A stretch of 64,000 bases of DNA from Verrucomicrobiota bacterium. GTDB lineage: Bacteria > Verrucomicrobiota > Verrucomicrobiia > Opitutales > Opitutaceae. A program made the translations under genes and the position numbers. Below the pieces are notes generated by a model. It was not told where the DNA came from. It saw only the letters and a program-made list of their open reading frames with translations, and did not search any database. The stretch covers positions 24,649 through 88,648 of the forward strand of contig JAEWIY010000061.1 in assembly GCA_023386835.1 (NCBI GenBank), read 5' to 3'. Positions 1 through 8,406 of this stretch are shown piece after piece (positions within the stretch are counted from its first letter, which is position 1; the number at the start of each line of letters is the position of its first letter).

Positions 1-2
1 GG

Positions 3-1886
3 GACGAGGGGAAGGACCCCCGTGGCAGCGCGCTGATCGGGACCAAGCAGGTCGCCGGCGCGATCATCGCCTCCACCCTGACCACCTGCGTGATCTTTCT
101 GCCGGTCGTCTTCATGCAGACGATTTCCGGCGTGCTTTTCCAGCAGCTCGCCTTGGTAGTGGTCTTTTCGCTCGTTTGTTCGCTGTTCGTCGCCCTGACC
201 TTGGTGCCGATGCTCGCCAGCAAGACGCTCAGCGTGCGCTCCCGGCGCTCGCGCCGCTTCGCGGAACGGCTGGGCGGCGTGCAACGCGTGCTAGCTCGGA
301 TGGAAGACCGCTATGGCCGCCTGCTCGGTTATGCCATGCGCCGGAAGCGGCGGGTGGTCATTGTCACGGTCCTGCTGGTGACGGTCACGGCGGCGCTCTC
401 CCCGCTCATTCCCGTCGAGCTGGCCCCGCACACCGATGCGGACGAGATCGATGTGGACCTGCTGATGGGCGACGGGACGAACATCGCGGTGGTTGATCGT
501 TATCTCACTGAACTGGAAGCGATGATCCGGGCGGAGTTGCCCCCCGGCGCGGTGCGTTTCTTCACCACTGAAATCCAAGACGGACGCGGGGAAATCGAGA
601 TCACGATGGACCCCGCCAGCCCCATCAAAGCCACCGAATTGGCAGAACGGCTGCACGCGGCCACCGCCGGGCTGCTGCCGGGGGCGGACCTGCGCATCGA
701 CGCGCAACCGGGGCTCTGGATTCTGCGCATGATCTTTGGTTCAGGCGGCAATGAGGATGTTTCGCTCCAGTTGCGGGGCTACAGCCTCGAGCAGGCGCAG
801 CGGGTGGCGCAGCAGATCCAGCAGCGGATCGAAACCATCCCGGGCATCGCGGGCGTGCGAGTGGGCCGCCGGGCGGGCCGGCCCGAGGAAAATCTCGTGC
901 TCGATCGCGCCAAACTGGCCGAACTCGGGCTGACGGTGCGCCAGGTCGCGGAGGTGATCCAGACGAACGTGGGCGGCAGCCGCGCCGGCGAGTATCGTAT
1001 CGGTGGTGACGAGTTCCCGATTACGGTCCGCCTCCGGCCGGAGGATCGCCGCAGCGTGCAGAACCTCGACAACATCTCGGTGCGCGTGCCCGGCGGCGAG
1101 GTCATCCCGGTGTCGTCGGTCATTGACAAGCAAGCCTCCCGCGGACCTCCCCAGATCGACCGGGTGGACGGCCAGCGGGTGACCTACATCACCGCGAACC
1201 TTTCGCGCGACCTGCCGCTGGGTGACGCGGTGGAGGCAATCCGCGCCCGCATCTCCGACCTTCGCCTGCCCCAAGGGTTCTCGGTGTATTTTGGCGGCCA
1301 ATACGAGGAGCAGCAGGAGGCGGCGGCGGACTTCCGGCTGTCGCTGCTCATTGCGCTGCTGCTGATCTACATGGTCATGGCGGGCCAGTTCGAGCGATTC
1401 CTGGATCCACTCATCGTGCTGTTCTCCGTGCCGCTGGCGATCATCGGCGTCGTGCCGACGCTTCTGCTGACTGGCACCACCATCAATATCCAGAGCCTGA
1501 TGGGGATCATCATGCTCACCGGCATCGTCGTGAACAACGCGATCGTCCTGGTGGACTACATCAATCTTCTCCGGCGAGAGGGCAGCGAGTCACTGACTGA
1601 CGCCGTTCAGCACGCCGGTCGGCGCCGCCTGCGCCCGATCCTGATGACGACGCTCACGACGGTGCTGGGACTGCTGCCGCTCGCGCTGGGGATCGGCACC
1701 GGTGCCGAGATCCAGGCCTCCCTCGCGCGGGTGGTGCTCGGTGGGCTGATTGCCTCCACCCTGGCCACGCTCGTGTTTATTCCGGTGCTCTACGCCGGCA
1801 GCCACGGACTGCTGGAGCGTTGGCGCAACCGGGCGAATGCCGAATCCGCCGCCGGAGTCGGCGCCACTCAGCCGGGCAACGGCTGA
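3..1886 (+). CDS. RND-family efflux permease, C-terminal part (5' end outside window)
   Basis: This is an inner-membrane proton-driven efflux pump of the AcrB/MdtC class. The reading frame is open to the left edge, so about 627 C-terminal residues are visible and the start is missing. The visible part begins just after transmembrane segment 4: a DEGKDPR loop, then a hydrophobic stretch (STLTTCVIFLPVVFM) and VALTLVPMLASK. These are followed by the second periplasmic porter/docking half (roughly residues 120-420) and a C-terminal membrane bundle containing VMAGQFERF, SVPLAIIGV and GIVVNNAIVLVDY. The aspartates of TM4 that relay protons lie outside the window. The loop before the C-terminal helices is HAGRRRLRPILMTT, as in the family. 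The substrate cannot be read from the sequence. The 3' end overlaps the convergent PolX gene by 19 bases. Confidence 0.93.
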   Translation, partial: DEGKDPRGSALIGTKQVAGAIIASTLTTCVIFLPVVFMQTISGVLFQQLALVVVFSLVCSLFVALTLVPMLASKTLSVRSRRSRRFAERLGGVQRVLARMEDRYGRLLGYAMRRKRRVVIVTVLLVTVTAALSPLIPVELAPHTDADEIDVDLLMGDGTNIAVVDRYLTELEAMIRAELPPGAVRFFTTEIQDGRGEIEITMDPASPIKATELAERLHAATAGLLPGADLRIDAQPGLWILRMIFGSGGNEDVSLQLRGYSLEQAQRVAQQIQQRIETIPGIAGVRVGRRAGRPEENLVLDRAKLAELGLTVRQVAEVIQTNVGGSRAGEYRIGGDEFPITVRLRPEDRRSVQNLDNISVRVPGGEVIPVSSVIDKQASRGPPQIDRVDGQRVTYITANLSRDLPLGDAVEAIRARISDLRLPQGFSVYFGGQYEEQQEAAADFRLSLLIALLLIYMVMAGQFERFLDPLIVLFSVPLAIIGVVPTLLLTGTTINIQSLMGIIMLTGIVVNNAIVLVDYINLLRREGSESLTDAVQHAGRRRLRPILMTTLTTVLGLLPLALGIGTGAEIQASLARVVLGGLIASTLATLVFIPVLYAGSHGLLERWRNRANAESAAGVGATQPGNG

Positions 1887-3682
1887 GTTCGGGCGGCCGC
1901 GCGCGCCTTGCGGCGCCCCAGGTACTCCACCACGTCGTCGCGCGAACGCGTATTCAGGACGTGCTCCTTCTGGAGCCAGCCCTTGCGCGCCGCATTCACC
2001 CCGGCGCGTACATGCGAGAGGCTGGCGCCATCGTGCGCATCCGGATTGATCGCACAAAGGAGGCCGCGGTCCGCCGCCTTGCGCCAGTACCGCCAGTCGA
2101 GGTCGAGGCGCCACGGGCTGGCGTTGAGTTCGATGATCACCTCGTTGGCGAGCGCCGCATCGATCACCTTGGATACGTTGACCGCGTACCCCTCGCGACG
2201 CAGGAGGATGCGCCCGGTGACGTGCCCCAGCATCGTCGTCCACGGATTCTCGACCGCCCGGATGATCCGCGCCGTCATCTCCGCCTCGGACTGCGCGAAG
2301 GCGCTGTGCACCGACGCGACCACGTAGTCCAGCTGCGCAAGCACGTCGTCCGAGAAGTCGAGGCGCCCGTCCGGCAGGATGTCGCACTCGATGCCCGCTA
2401 ACAGGTGCGAACGAAAACGGGTCGACGCGTTAAGCTGGCGAATCTCCTCAATCTGCGCGAGCAGTCGGGCCTCGCTGAGTCCGTTCGCCTGGATACTCGA
2501 CTTCGAGTGATCCGCGATGCCGAGGTATTCCCACCCCAGCGCATCCGCGGCGGCCGCCATCTCGGAGAGGGTGTTCCGCCCATCACTCGCCACCGTATGG
2601 TTGTGAAATGCGCCTCGCAGGTCGTGCAGCTCGAGCAGGCGCGGCAGCGGTCCCTGCTCCGCCGCTTCGATCTCGCCGAGGCCTTCGCGCAGGGCCGGCG
2701 GGATCTCGTTGAGCCCCAACACGCGAAAGAGCTCCGCCTCCGTTTCGATGCGCCCGGCCGCTTCCCGCGCCTGCCGCGCCGCCGCTTTCACCTTCACCGT
2801 CCCCTCGCCTTCCGACGGCTCGAGTCCCCACTCTGAGAGACTCAGGCCGCGCGCCAAAGCCCGCTGCCGCATCTGGACGTTGTGGTCCTTCGATCCGGTG
2901 AAGTGATGCAGGGCAAACGCGAACTGCTCCGCCGGCACGATCCGCAGGTCCGCCTGCAGTCCCGACGAGAAGCGCACGCTGGCCTTGGTTTCTCCCTTCG
3001 CCGTCACCTCCTTGACGTCGGGCAGCGATGTGAACCACTCGACCACCGGCCCGACCTCAGTCGCGGCGACAATGAAGTCGAGGTCGCCCACCGTCTCCAT
3101 GCCGCGCCGTAAGCTGCCCGCCGCCTCGGCCCGTTGCACCTGGGGCAATCCGCGCAGGCCATCCACGATCGGTTGCGCAACCGCCGCGGCCTCCCACCAA
3201 ACGTGACGGCGCCCGTACGCTTCGCGATTGCGGATGCCTTCCAGGATTTTCTGCTGAGATTTCGGCCCGAAACCCGGTAGCTCCGCGACCCGATCCTGCT
3301 CACAGGCCGCCGCGAGCTCGGCGATGTTGGTCACTCCCAACTTCTCCCTCAGCACCTTGATCTTGCGCGCCCCCAAGCCCGGCACTTCGAGCAACTCCAC
3401 CAAACCCGGCTCAACGGTCGCCTTCAGCTTCTCGTGAAAATCGAGGCGACCTGTCCGGTGCAGCTCGGTGATTTTTTGGGCGAGCGCGTCGCCGATGCCT
3501 TTCACCGTCAGCAACTCGCCACCCTCCACCAGTTGCGCCAGCTGCTCCTCCTCCAGCCCCTCCACCGCCCGGGCGCCAGCCGTGTAGGCGCGGATCTTGA
3601 ACGGATTCTCCCCCTTCAACTCGAGGAGCACGGCGATTTCGTCGAGCACGTCTGCGATCTGGGTCTTCGTCAGCAACGCCAT
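1868..3682 (-). CDS. polX: DNA polymerase X family protein with C-terminal PHP domain (PolX)
   Basis: Bacterial PolX enzymes are gap-filling repair polymerases with an added PHP metallo-nuclease domain. The 604-residue product is close to the usual ~570-600. Helix-hairpin-helix segments are at about residues 61-71 (KGIGDALAQKI), 101-108 and 136-146 (PGFGPKSQQKI). The nucleotidyltransferase motif GSLRRG is at 189-194, followed by GDLDF at 199-203, which supplies the catalytic aspartates. The PHP domain starts near residue 360 (FHNHTVASDG) and continues with the metal-site segments GIECDILPDG, VASVHS, MLGHVTGR and NPDAH. I chose the ATG at 3682 because the LLTKTQIADVL start of the family follows it directly and GGAGG lies one base before it; 16 further in-frame residues upstream look non-coding. 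The gene is convergent with the RND gene, overlapping 19 bases. Confidence 0.95.
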   Translation of the reverse strand: MALLTKTQIADVLDEIAVLLELKGENPFKIRAYTAGARAVEGLEEEQLAQLVEGGELLTVKGIGDALAQKITELHRTGRLDFHEKLKATVEPGLVELLEVPGLGARKIKVLREKLGVTNIAELAAACEQDRVAELPGFGPKSQQKILEGIRNREAYGRRHVWWEAAAVAQPIVDGLRGLPQVQRAEAAGSLRRGMETVGDLDFIVAATEVGPVVEWFTSLPDVKEVTAKGETKASVRFSSGLQADLRIVPAEQFAFALHHFTGSKDHNVQMRQRALARGLSLSEWGLEPSEGEGTVKVKAAARQAREAAGRIETEAELFRVLGLNEIPPALREGLGEIEAAEQGPLPRLLELHDLRGAFHNHTVASDGRNTLSEMAAAADALGWEYLGIADHSKSSIQANGLSEARLLAQIEEIRQLNASTRFRSHLLAGIECDILPDGRLDFSDDVLAQLDYVVASVHSAFAQSEAEMTARIIRAVENPWTTMLGHVTGRILLRREGYAVNVSKVIDAALANEVIIELNASPWRLDLDWRYWRKAADRGLLCAINPDAHDGASLSHVRAGVNAARKGWLQKEHVLNTRSRDDVVEYLGRRKARAAARTQPLPG

Positions 3683-3779
3683 GCCTCCAGAAAGCGCAGA
3701 TCGCTGCAAAAGGGAAGTCACGGTCCGCATGGGCGTTTTCGAGTCGAAATGAGGACGCGGAGGCCCTCAACTTCCCGCC

Positions 3780-4193
3780 GTGCCGTTCAGTTATCGCCGA
3801 GTGATCCACTTTCCGGATACGGATGCGGCGGGCGTGGTCTTCTTCGCCCGCTATCTTTCGATCTGCCACGAAGCCTACGAGGAGTCGCTCGCGGCGGCTG
3901 GGGTGTCGTTACAGGACTTCTTCGGTGAGCATGGCGTCGTCATTCCGATCTCCCGCAGCGAGGCCACGTACCTGCGTCCGTTGTCCTGTGGTGACCGCAT
4001 TCGCGTGGAGGTCACGCCGACCCGATTGAGCGAAAATTCGTTCGCGCTCGATTACACGCTGTGGAAGCAGGTCTCCACGACCGAGAAACGAGCGGCGGTC
4101 GTGCGCACGGAACACGTCTGCATCACCACCCGCACGCGCGAACGAGCCGCGTTGCCGCCCGTCCTGCTCGAATGGCTCGGGCGCGACGCCTGA
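3780..4193 (+). CDS. Hotdog-fold acyl-CoA thioesterase, probable DHNA-CoA thioesterase
   Basis: A 137-residue single hotdog domain of the 4-hydroxybenzoyl-CoA thioesterase type. The motif DTDAAGVVFFARY (about residues 13-25) carries the family's acidic catalytic position and the helix that follows it. Its position facing menE and menC suggests that it hydrolyses 1,4-dihydroxy-2-naphthoyl-CoA in menaquinone synthesis; that substrate is inferred from context only. The start is a GTG at 3780 with no clear Shine-Dalgarno sequence, and the family N-terminus (FSYRRVIHF) begins immediately, so there is little room for another start. The stop codon lies inside an inverted repeat shared with the convergent menE gene. 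A general acyl-CoA thioesterase (YbgC-like) is the alternative. Confidence 0.85.
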   Translation: MPFSYRRVIHFPDTDAAGVVFFARYLSICHEAYEESLAAAGVSLQDFFGEHGVVIPISRSEATYLRPLSCGDRIRVEVTPTRLSENSFALDYTLWKQVSTTEKRAAVVRTEHVCITTRTRERAALPPVLLEWLGRDA

Positions 4194-4217
4194 GTCCGCC
4201 GGGCGACGCCACTCAGG
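4189..4217. terminator. Hairpin between two convergent men-cluster genes
   Basis: CCTGAGT at 4189-4195 is the exact reverse complement of ACTCAGG at 4211-4217. The stop codons of both convergent genes (TGA 4191-4193 on plus, TCA 4213-4215 for minus) sit inside the two stem arms. GGCG/CGCC inside the loop can extend the fold. There is no U-tract on either side, so intrinsic termination is uncertain. Confidence 0.5.
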
Positions 4218-5430
4218 ACGGCCTCGCAACAGCCGCCAGCAGCGCCGACGACGACAATTTCCCCTGCGCCGTCCGAGGCCACGGGTCGACGGTGACATAC
4301 CGTTTGGGCCACTTGTAACGAGCGAGCGCCCGCAAGGCCTCTTCGACGCGTTGGGAGTCCAAGGGCCCCGGCAGCGGTGGATGGCAGGCGACCACCACCT
4401 GCCCCCACTCCGGATCCGAAACGCCAATCACCGCCACGTCCGCGAAGACGCCACTCGCGCGCAACGCGGCTTCCACTCCGGCCGGGTCGATTTTCTCCCC
4501 GCCGGAAATGATGATCGCGTCGCGTCGCCCAAGGAGGCGCAGACTTCCGTCTGCCCCCCACTCGCCGCGATCCGACGTCGCCCACTCTCCGGGCTCACGC
4601 CAGGCCGGCCAATAACCGCGAAACAACGACGGCCCGTTCACCCATACACCGCCGTCGTCCCCGATCCGCACCTGCGCGTGAGGCAATGGCCGTCCACTGC
4701 CTCGTTGCCCGGCGAGAAACTCTTCCGGCCGCAGCGCCGTGACCATCGCGGCTGTTTCCGTCATGCCGTACGAAAACGCGAGCGGCAGACCCGCCGCGGC
4801 CCCACGCTCGACCAACACCGGCCAGCTGGGTCCGCCGCCGATGAAGACCGCGCGAAACCGCCGCAACCAATCGACGGCATCCGCCTGCCCCAGCAAGCGC
4901 TCCAGCTGTGTTGGCACCAGCGAAAGAAACCAGTTCTCCCCACGAATGGTTGGTCGGTCGCCACGTTCGATCCGCTTCCAATCCCATGGCTGATATTCGC
5001 CGCCCGTGAGCGCACAACGCATCCACGCCATGAAGCCGCTGACGTGATGCAGCGGCAGCAGTCCGATGGCATTCACCGCTCCGACGCGGAAATGCTGCGC
5101 GAAGCCCTGCACCGCTGAGCTGATCGTCACCTCGTCGTGACGCGCGACCTTGATCGCACCCGAGGTGCCACCCGTCGGGATCCCCAACCAGCCCAAGTCT
5201 GCCGGCCCCGCCGTCCGAGCCACCGCGAGCGCCTGCAGCTGCGCGTGTTCACCCGCACCCCAACTTGGATCCGTCAGGATAATCCGGTCGCCGGTCGCGA
5301 CGGCCTCGGCGAAAGCCTGCTGAAAGGCGGCCGGATCACGTTCCGCGAGCACCCGGACCGCGCCCGGCCGGCGCTTCTCCGGAGCCGGCAGCCGAAAACG
5401 CTCAATGAAGGCGGAAGGATCAGACAGCAT
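4213..5430 (-). CDS. menE: o-succinylbenzoate-CoA ligase (MenE)
   Basis: An AMP-forming acyl-CoA ligase (ANL superfamily) that activates o-succinylbenzoate in menaquinone synthesis. The 405-residue length is short for ANL enzymes but within the range of MenE. Visible core motifs are the phosphate-binding loop PTGGTSGAIKVA, the A5 motif SYGMTETAAMV, the A8 hinge RRDAIIISGGEKIDP and the C-terminal A10 lysine in RTAQGKLSSS. The ATG at 5430 follows GAGG at a 4-base spacing; a TTG three codons upstream would overlap menC by four bases. The gene directly follows menC on the same strand with a 5-base gap, so the two are almost certainly co-transcribed and perhaps translationally coupled. The menC partnership makes MenE more likely than another acyl-CoA ligase. 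Confidence 0.92.
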   Translation of the reverse strand: MLSDPSAFIERFRLPAPEKRRPGAVRVLAERDPAAFQQAFAEAVATGDRIILTDPSWGAGEHAQLQALAVARTAGPADLGWLGIPTGGTSGAIKVARHDEVTISSAVQGFAQHFRVGAVNAIGLLPLHHVSGFMAWMRCALTGGEYQPWDWKRIERGDRPTIRGENWFLSLVPTQLERLLGQADAVDWLRRFRAVFIGGGPSWPVLVERGAAAGLPLAFSYGMTETAAMVTALRPEEFLAGQRGSGRPLPHAQVRIGDDGGVWVNGPSLFRGYWPAWREPGEWATSDRGEWGADGSLRLLGRRDAIIISGGEKIDPAGVEAALRASGVFADVAVIGVSDPEWGQVVVACHPPLPGPLDSQRVEEALRALARYKWPKRYVTVDPWPRTAQGKLSSSALLAAVARPS

Positions 5431-5435
5431 GGACC

Positions 5436-6455
5436 TCAACCCAACGTTTCCCAGAGCTCCGTCGGATCAAACCGAAGGTCGCCCGCCCGAATGAACGGCG
5501 CCCGCGCCGGTCCGTTGAAACGGCCATCCTGAAACAGCGGCCAGACGCCGTACCCGAGCGCCCGGACGTTGCCTGTCCAATGAAACGCCGCCTGAAGCGT
5601 CGCCGCCGCGCCCAGCCCTGTCTCGAGCGCCGATGAGAACATGACGTCCGCCTGGGCTTTCGCCAGTTTGGCCAAAACCTCATCCGCGGCGCCGAGCACC
5701 GACAGCTTGACGACCCACACGCCCGGCCAGCCATGACCGAGCCAGCGGTCCAGATCCCCGGCCGTCACCAGCGACTCATCGAGTGCGATCGGCGTGGGAT
5801 AATCGGACGCCAAACCCAGCAACAGATCCTCCGCGCCGCGGCCTTGGGCGGAGACCGGTTGCTCCAGAAATTCAATCGGTCGCTCCGCGCAGCGCTCAAG
5901 CCAGCGTTCCGCCTGTCGGCGTTCCCACGCGCCATTTGCGTCGAGCCGCAGCCGGGCACCGGTCGGCAGCTGCCCCAAAACGTCATCCAGCAGCCCCCAC
6001 TCGTCCGCGGCGTCGCCGACGCCCACCTTCCACTTGAACGTGCGGAAACCCGTCTCGAGCAAGGGCGGCAACGCCCTTAGCACCTCGCGGCCGGCGGGCA
6101 ACAAGGCCGCGACCGGCCAGTAGTCGCGAACGGGAGCGGACACCTCCTGAAACGCAGCTTCCGCGGCCGCCAGACCCGCCCGCACGCTGCCATCCAGTTC
6201 GGCTCTCTCTCGCCAGGCCCCTCCGCGGAAAGCCGTTCCAAGCGAGCCCAACTGTTTCTCGATCTCGTCCGCCGTCGCCGAGCCAAACTGCGGCAGCGGC
6301 GCGATTTCGCCGTACCCAGGGCGTCCATCGTCCCGCTCCAGCCGCACCCAAAAGCCGTCCCGTTCCTCCCAAAGCCCGTGGGCCGTGCGCACCGGCCGCC
6401 GAAACGGCAGCCGATACCGGCGCCAGCTGAGTCGCAAGGAGTTGGGCTCATCCAT
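5436..6455 (-). CDS. menC: o-succinylbenzoate synthase (MenC)
   Basis: An enolase-superfamily dehydratase that converts SHCHC to o-succinylbenzoate in menaquinone synthesis; 339 residues. All catalytic elements of the family are visible: the KxK pair in FKWKVGVGD, the metal ligands in RLDANGAWE, EFLEQPV and ALDESL, and the second-side lysine in VVKLSVLG. I chose the ATG at 6455 (MDEPNSLRLSW) because the strand order of the N-terminal capping domain begins just after it; the 61 in-frame residues further upstream are arginine-rich and do not look like this family. menE follows directly on the same strand. No menD, menF or menB is visible in the window, so the rest of the pathway must be elsewhere. 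Confidence 0.94.
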   Translation of the reverse strand: MDEPNSLRLSWRRYRLPFRRPVRTAHGLWEERDGFWVRLERDDGRPGYGEIAPLPQFGSATADEIEKQLGSLGTAFRGGAWRERAELDGSVRAGLAAAEAAFQEVSAPVRDYWPVAALLPAGREVLRALPPLLETGFRTFKWKVGVGDAADEWGLLDDVLGQLPTGARLRLDANGAWERRQAERWLERCAERPIEFLEQPVSAQGRGAEDLLLGLASDYPTPIALDESLVTAGDLDRWLGHGWPGVWVVKLSVLGAADEVLAKLAKAQADVMFSSALETGLGAAATLQAAFHWTGNVRALGYGVWPLFQDGRFNGPARAPFIRAGDLRFDPTELWETLG

Positions 6456-6576
6456 TCCGCTCTCAACTTCGCCGTGAATCCCGGCGCGTCGAGCCCGGAG
6501 CGCCCGTTGTCCGGGATCGAACGGGACTTTTCCGTTGCTCGAATCGGTGCACCGCCTACTACGTTCCCGGCAACTC

Positions 6577-8184
6577 ATGAGCAAGGTTGCCACGTTCAAC
6601 GGCCCGACGGACGACGCCCTCGAGGCCACGGCGATCACGGACGCCGACTTCTATCAAACCGCCGACACGTTCTTCCGCGCCAACCGGCCGGTCGCGCTCA
6701 CGTTCGACGACGTTTCCCTCGCGACACTCTATTCGGACATTCTGCCGAAAGACGCGGACACGTCGGCCGTGATCTCCGACACGCTGCGGCTCTCCATCCC
6801 GATCATCTCGTCGGACATGGACACCGTCACCGAGTCAAAGATGGCGATCGCCATGGCCCTCAACGGCGGGCTCGGGCTCATTCATTACAACATGCCGCCG
6901 CGCGACCAGGTGAAGGAGGTCGCCCGAGTGAAGCGCCATATCCACGGCCTGATCCAGGATCCCATCACGGTGCGGCCGGACCAGACGGTCGGCGACGTCC
7001 TGCAGCTGATCGAGCTGAAGAACTACGATTTCCGCACCTTCCCGGTCCTCGACGAGTCCGGCCGACTGGTTGGCCTCCTGCCCGGCGCAACCGTGCGGGA
7101 ACGCTACCGCGTGAAATCCGTCGCCGACGCAATGACCCCTCGCCGGGACATTCACACGGTCCACGAACGGCAGCTCCAGCCTGACCCGATCCGGGCTGCG
7201 GATACGTTCTTCACCGAACACGTCGGCATCCACAAGATGCTGGTGGTCGACGACAATGACCGTCTCCGCGGTTTGGTGACGTTCTCCGACGTCGATCGCA
7301 TCACCGCCGAGGCCAACGCCCGGCGCCGCCCCGCGCGCGACAACGCGTTCCGCCTGGTCGTCGGCGCGGCCGTTGCTCCCGTTCGCACGCCCGACGGGGC
7401 GCTTGATCGCGACCGCATGGTCGACCACGTGGGCCACTTGGTCGACGAAGCGATCGACTGCATCGCCGTCTCGACCGCCCACGGCCACACCGCGGGCGTG
7501 GGTGACATGGTCAAGATGATCCGCGCGACGTTCCCGTCGTTGACGATCATTGCGGGCAACGTGACCAGCGCGGCCGGCGTGGAATATCTCGCCGAGTGCG
7601 GCGCCAGCGCGATCAAGGTCGGCCAGGGCCCGGGCTCGATTTGCACGACCCGCATCGTCGCCGGCGTGGGCATCCCCCAGTTGACGGCGTTGTATGTCGC
7701 CTCGCGCGCCGCGGCCCGTGCGGGCGTCCGCATCATCGCCGACGGCGGCATCACCAAGAGCGGTGACATCGTTAAGGCGCTCACCCTCGCCGACTCCGTC
7801 ATCCTCGGTGGCCTGCTGGCTGGGTGCCGCGAGGCGCCGGGCGAGATCATGGAGATCAATGGCAAGCTCTACAAACAGTACCGCGGCATGGGGTCTTTGT
7901 CGGCGATGAAGGCCGGCAGCGCCGCCCGTTACGGCCACGACAAATCCGACCGGACCCGAAAGTTGACCGCCGAGGGCATCGAAGCCCTCAAGGAGGTCAG
8001 CGGCTCCGCCAGCGACGTCCTCGCCGGCTTGATCGGCGGTCTGCAGAGCGGCATGGGTTATCTCGGCGCCAAGGACCTGCCGACCCTCCGGCAGCGCGCC
8101 CGGTATATCCGCGTAAGCCCGGCCGGCCAGAAGGAAGCCGCGCCGCACGACGTCATCGAAATCAAGACGCAGCCGAAGAGCTGA
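6577..8184 (+). CDS. guaB: IMP dehydrogenase
   Basis: Oxidises IMP to XMP with NAD+, the committed step to GMP. The 535 residues are somewhat longer than the usual ~490. The (beta/alpha)8 barrel is interrupted by a CBS pair at about residues 120-240. The catalytic loop is GPGSICTTRIVAGVG, with the cysteine that forms the thioimidate. The IMP phosphate site is IIADGGI and the mobile flap begins GMGSLSAM. The ATG at 6577 (MSKVATFN) fits the family better than the upstream in-frame codons. An IMP-consuming partner, the PurA-like gene, follows on the same strand after 222 bases, so both branches of IMP use are next to each other. A strong hairpin follows the stop codon. Confidence 0.96.
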   Translation: MSKVATFNGPTDDALEATAITDADFYQTADTFFRANRPVALTFDDVSLATLYSDILPKDADTSAVISDTLRLSIPIISSDMDTVTESKMAIAMALNGGLGLIHYNMPPRDQVKEVARVKRHIHGLIQDPITVRPDQTVGDVLQLIELKNYDFRTFPVLDESGRLVGLLPGATVRERYRVKSVADAMTPRRDIHTVHERQLQPDPIRAADTFFTEHVGIHKMLVVDDNDRLRGLVTFSDVDRITAEANARRRPARDNAFRLVVGAAVAPVRTPDGALDRDRMVDHVGHLVDEAIDCIAVSTAHGHTAGVGDMVKMIRATFPSLTIIAGNVTSAAGVEYLAECGASAIKVGQGPGSICTTRIVAGVGIPQLTALYVASRAAARAGVRIIADGGITKSGDIVKALTLADSVILGGLLAGCREAPGEIMEINGKLYKQYRGMGSLSAMKAGSAARYGHDKSDRTRKLTAEGIEALKEVSGSASDVLAGLIGGLQSGMGYLGAKDLPTLRQRARYIRVSPAGQKEAAPHDVIEIKTQPKS

Positions 8185-8198
8185 TCTTCCTCGGCTGG

Positions 8199-8227
8199 GG
8201 CGCCGTTTCCCTGAGCGGAACGGCGCC
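8199..8227 (+). terminator. GC-rich hairpin downstream of guaB
   Basis: GGCGCCGTT (8199-8207) is perfectly complementary to AACGGCGCC (8219-8227). TCC and GGA inside extend the stem past one bulged T. There is no U-tract, so this may be a Rho-independent-like pause, an RNA-stabilising end, or a partial block between guaB and the downstream purA-like gene. Confidence 0.5.
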
Positions 8228-8330
8228 ACGGTCGTCACCACGGCCGGGTTGGCAATCCCCGCGCCAACGCCGCCGGACGCTCGACGGTGACCGGTGGTGG
8301 TCGCCCGAAGGGGGCCGCGGTGAGTCGCGG

Positions 8331-8349
8331 AACGCTCAACTTGAGCGTT
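8331..8349. promoter_or_regulatory. 19-bp perfect palindrome upstream of purA-like gene
   Basis: AACGCTCAA and TTGAGCGTT are exact reverse complements around a single central base (8340), 57 bases before the purA-like ATG. The pattern ACGC..AA.TT..GCGT resembles a LacI/PurR-type operator, but the spacing differs from the E. coli PurR box, so a regulatory role is only inferred. Another TTGAGC occurs at 8369-8374. No convincing -35/-10 pair was identified around it. Confidence 0.4.
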
Positions 8350-8406
8350 GAGCGCGCGGATTTGTGTGTTGAGCCTAGCAGGCTGCGTTCAAACCTCGCT
8401 GCCTCC

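Noticed and set aside
1590..2387. 265-residue minus-strand frame near the RND/PolX junction
   Set aside because: Overlaps both the RND gene and the PolX gene in other frames and shows no domain.
6835..8241. 468-residue minus-strand frame over guaB
   Set aside because: Antisense shadow; guaB motifs are complete on the plus strand.
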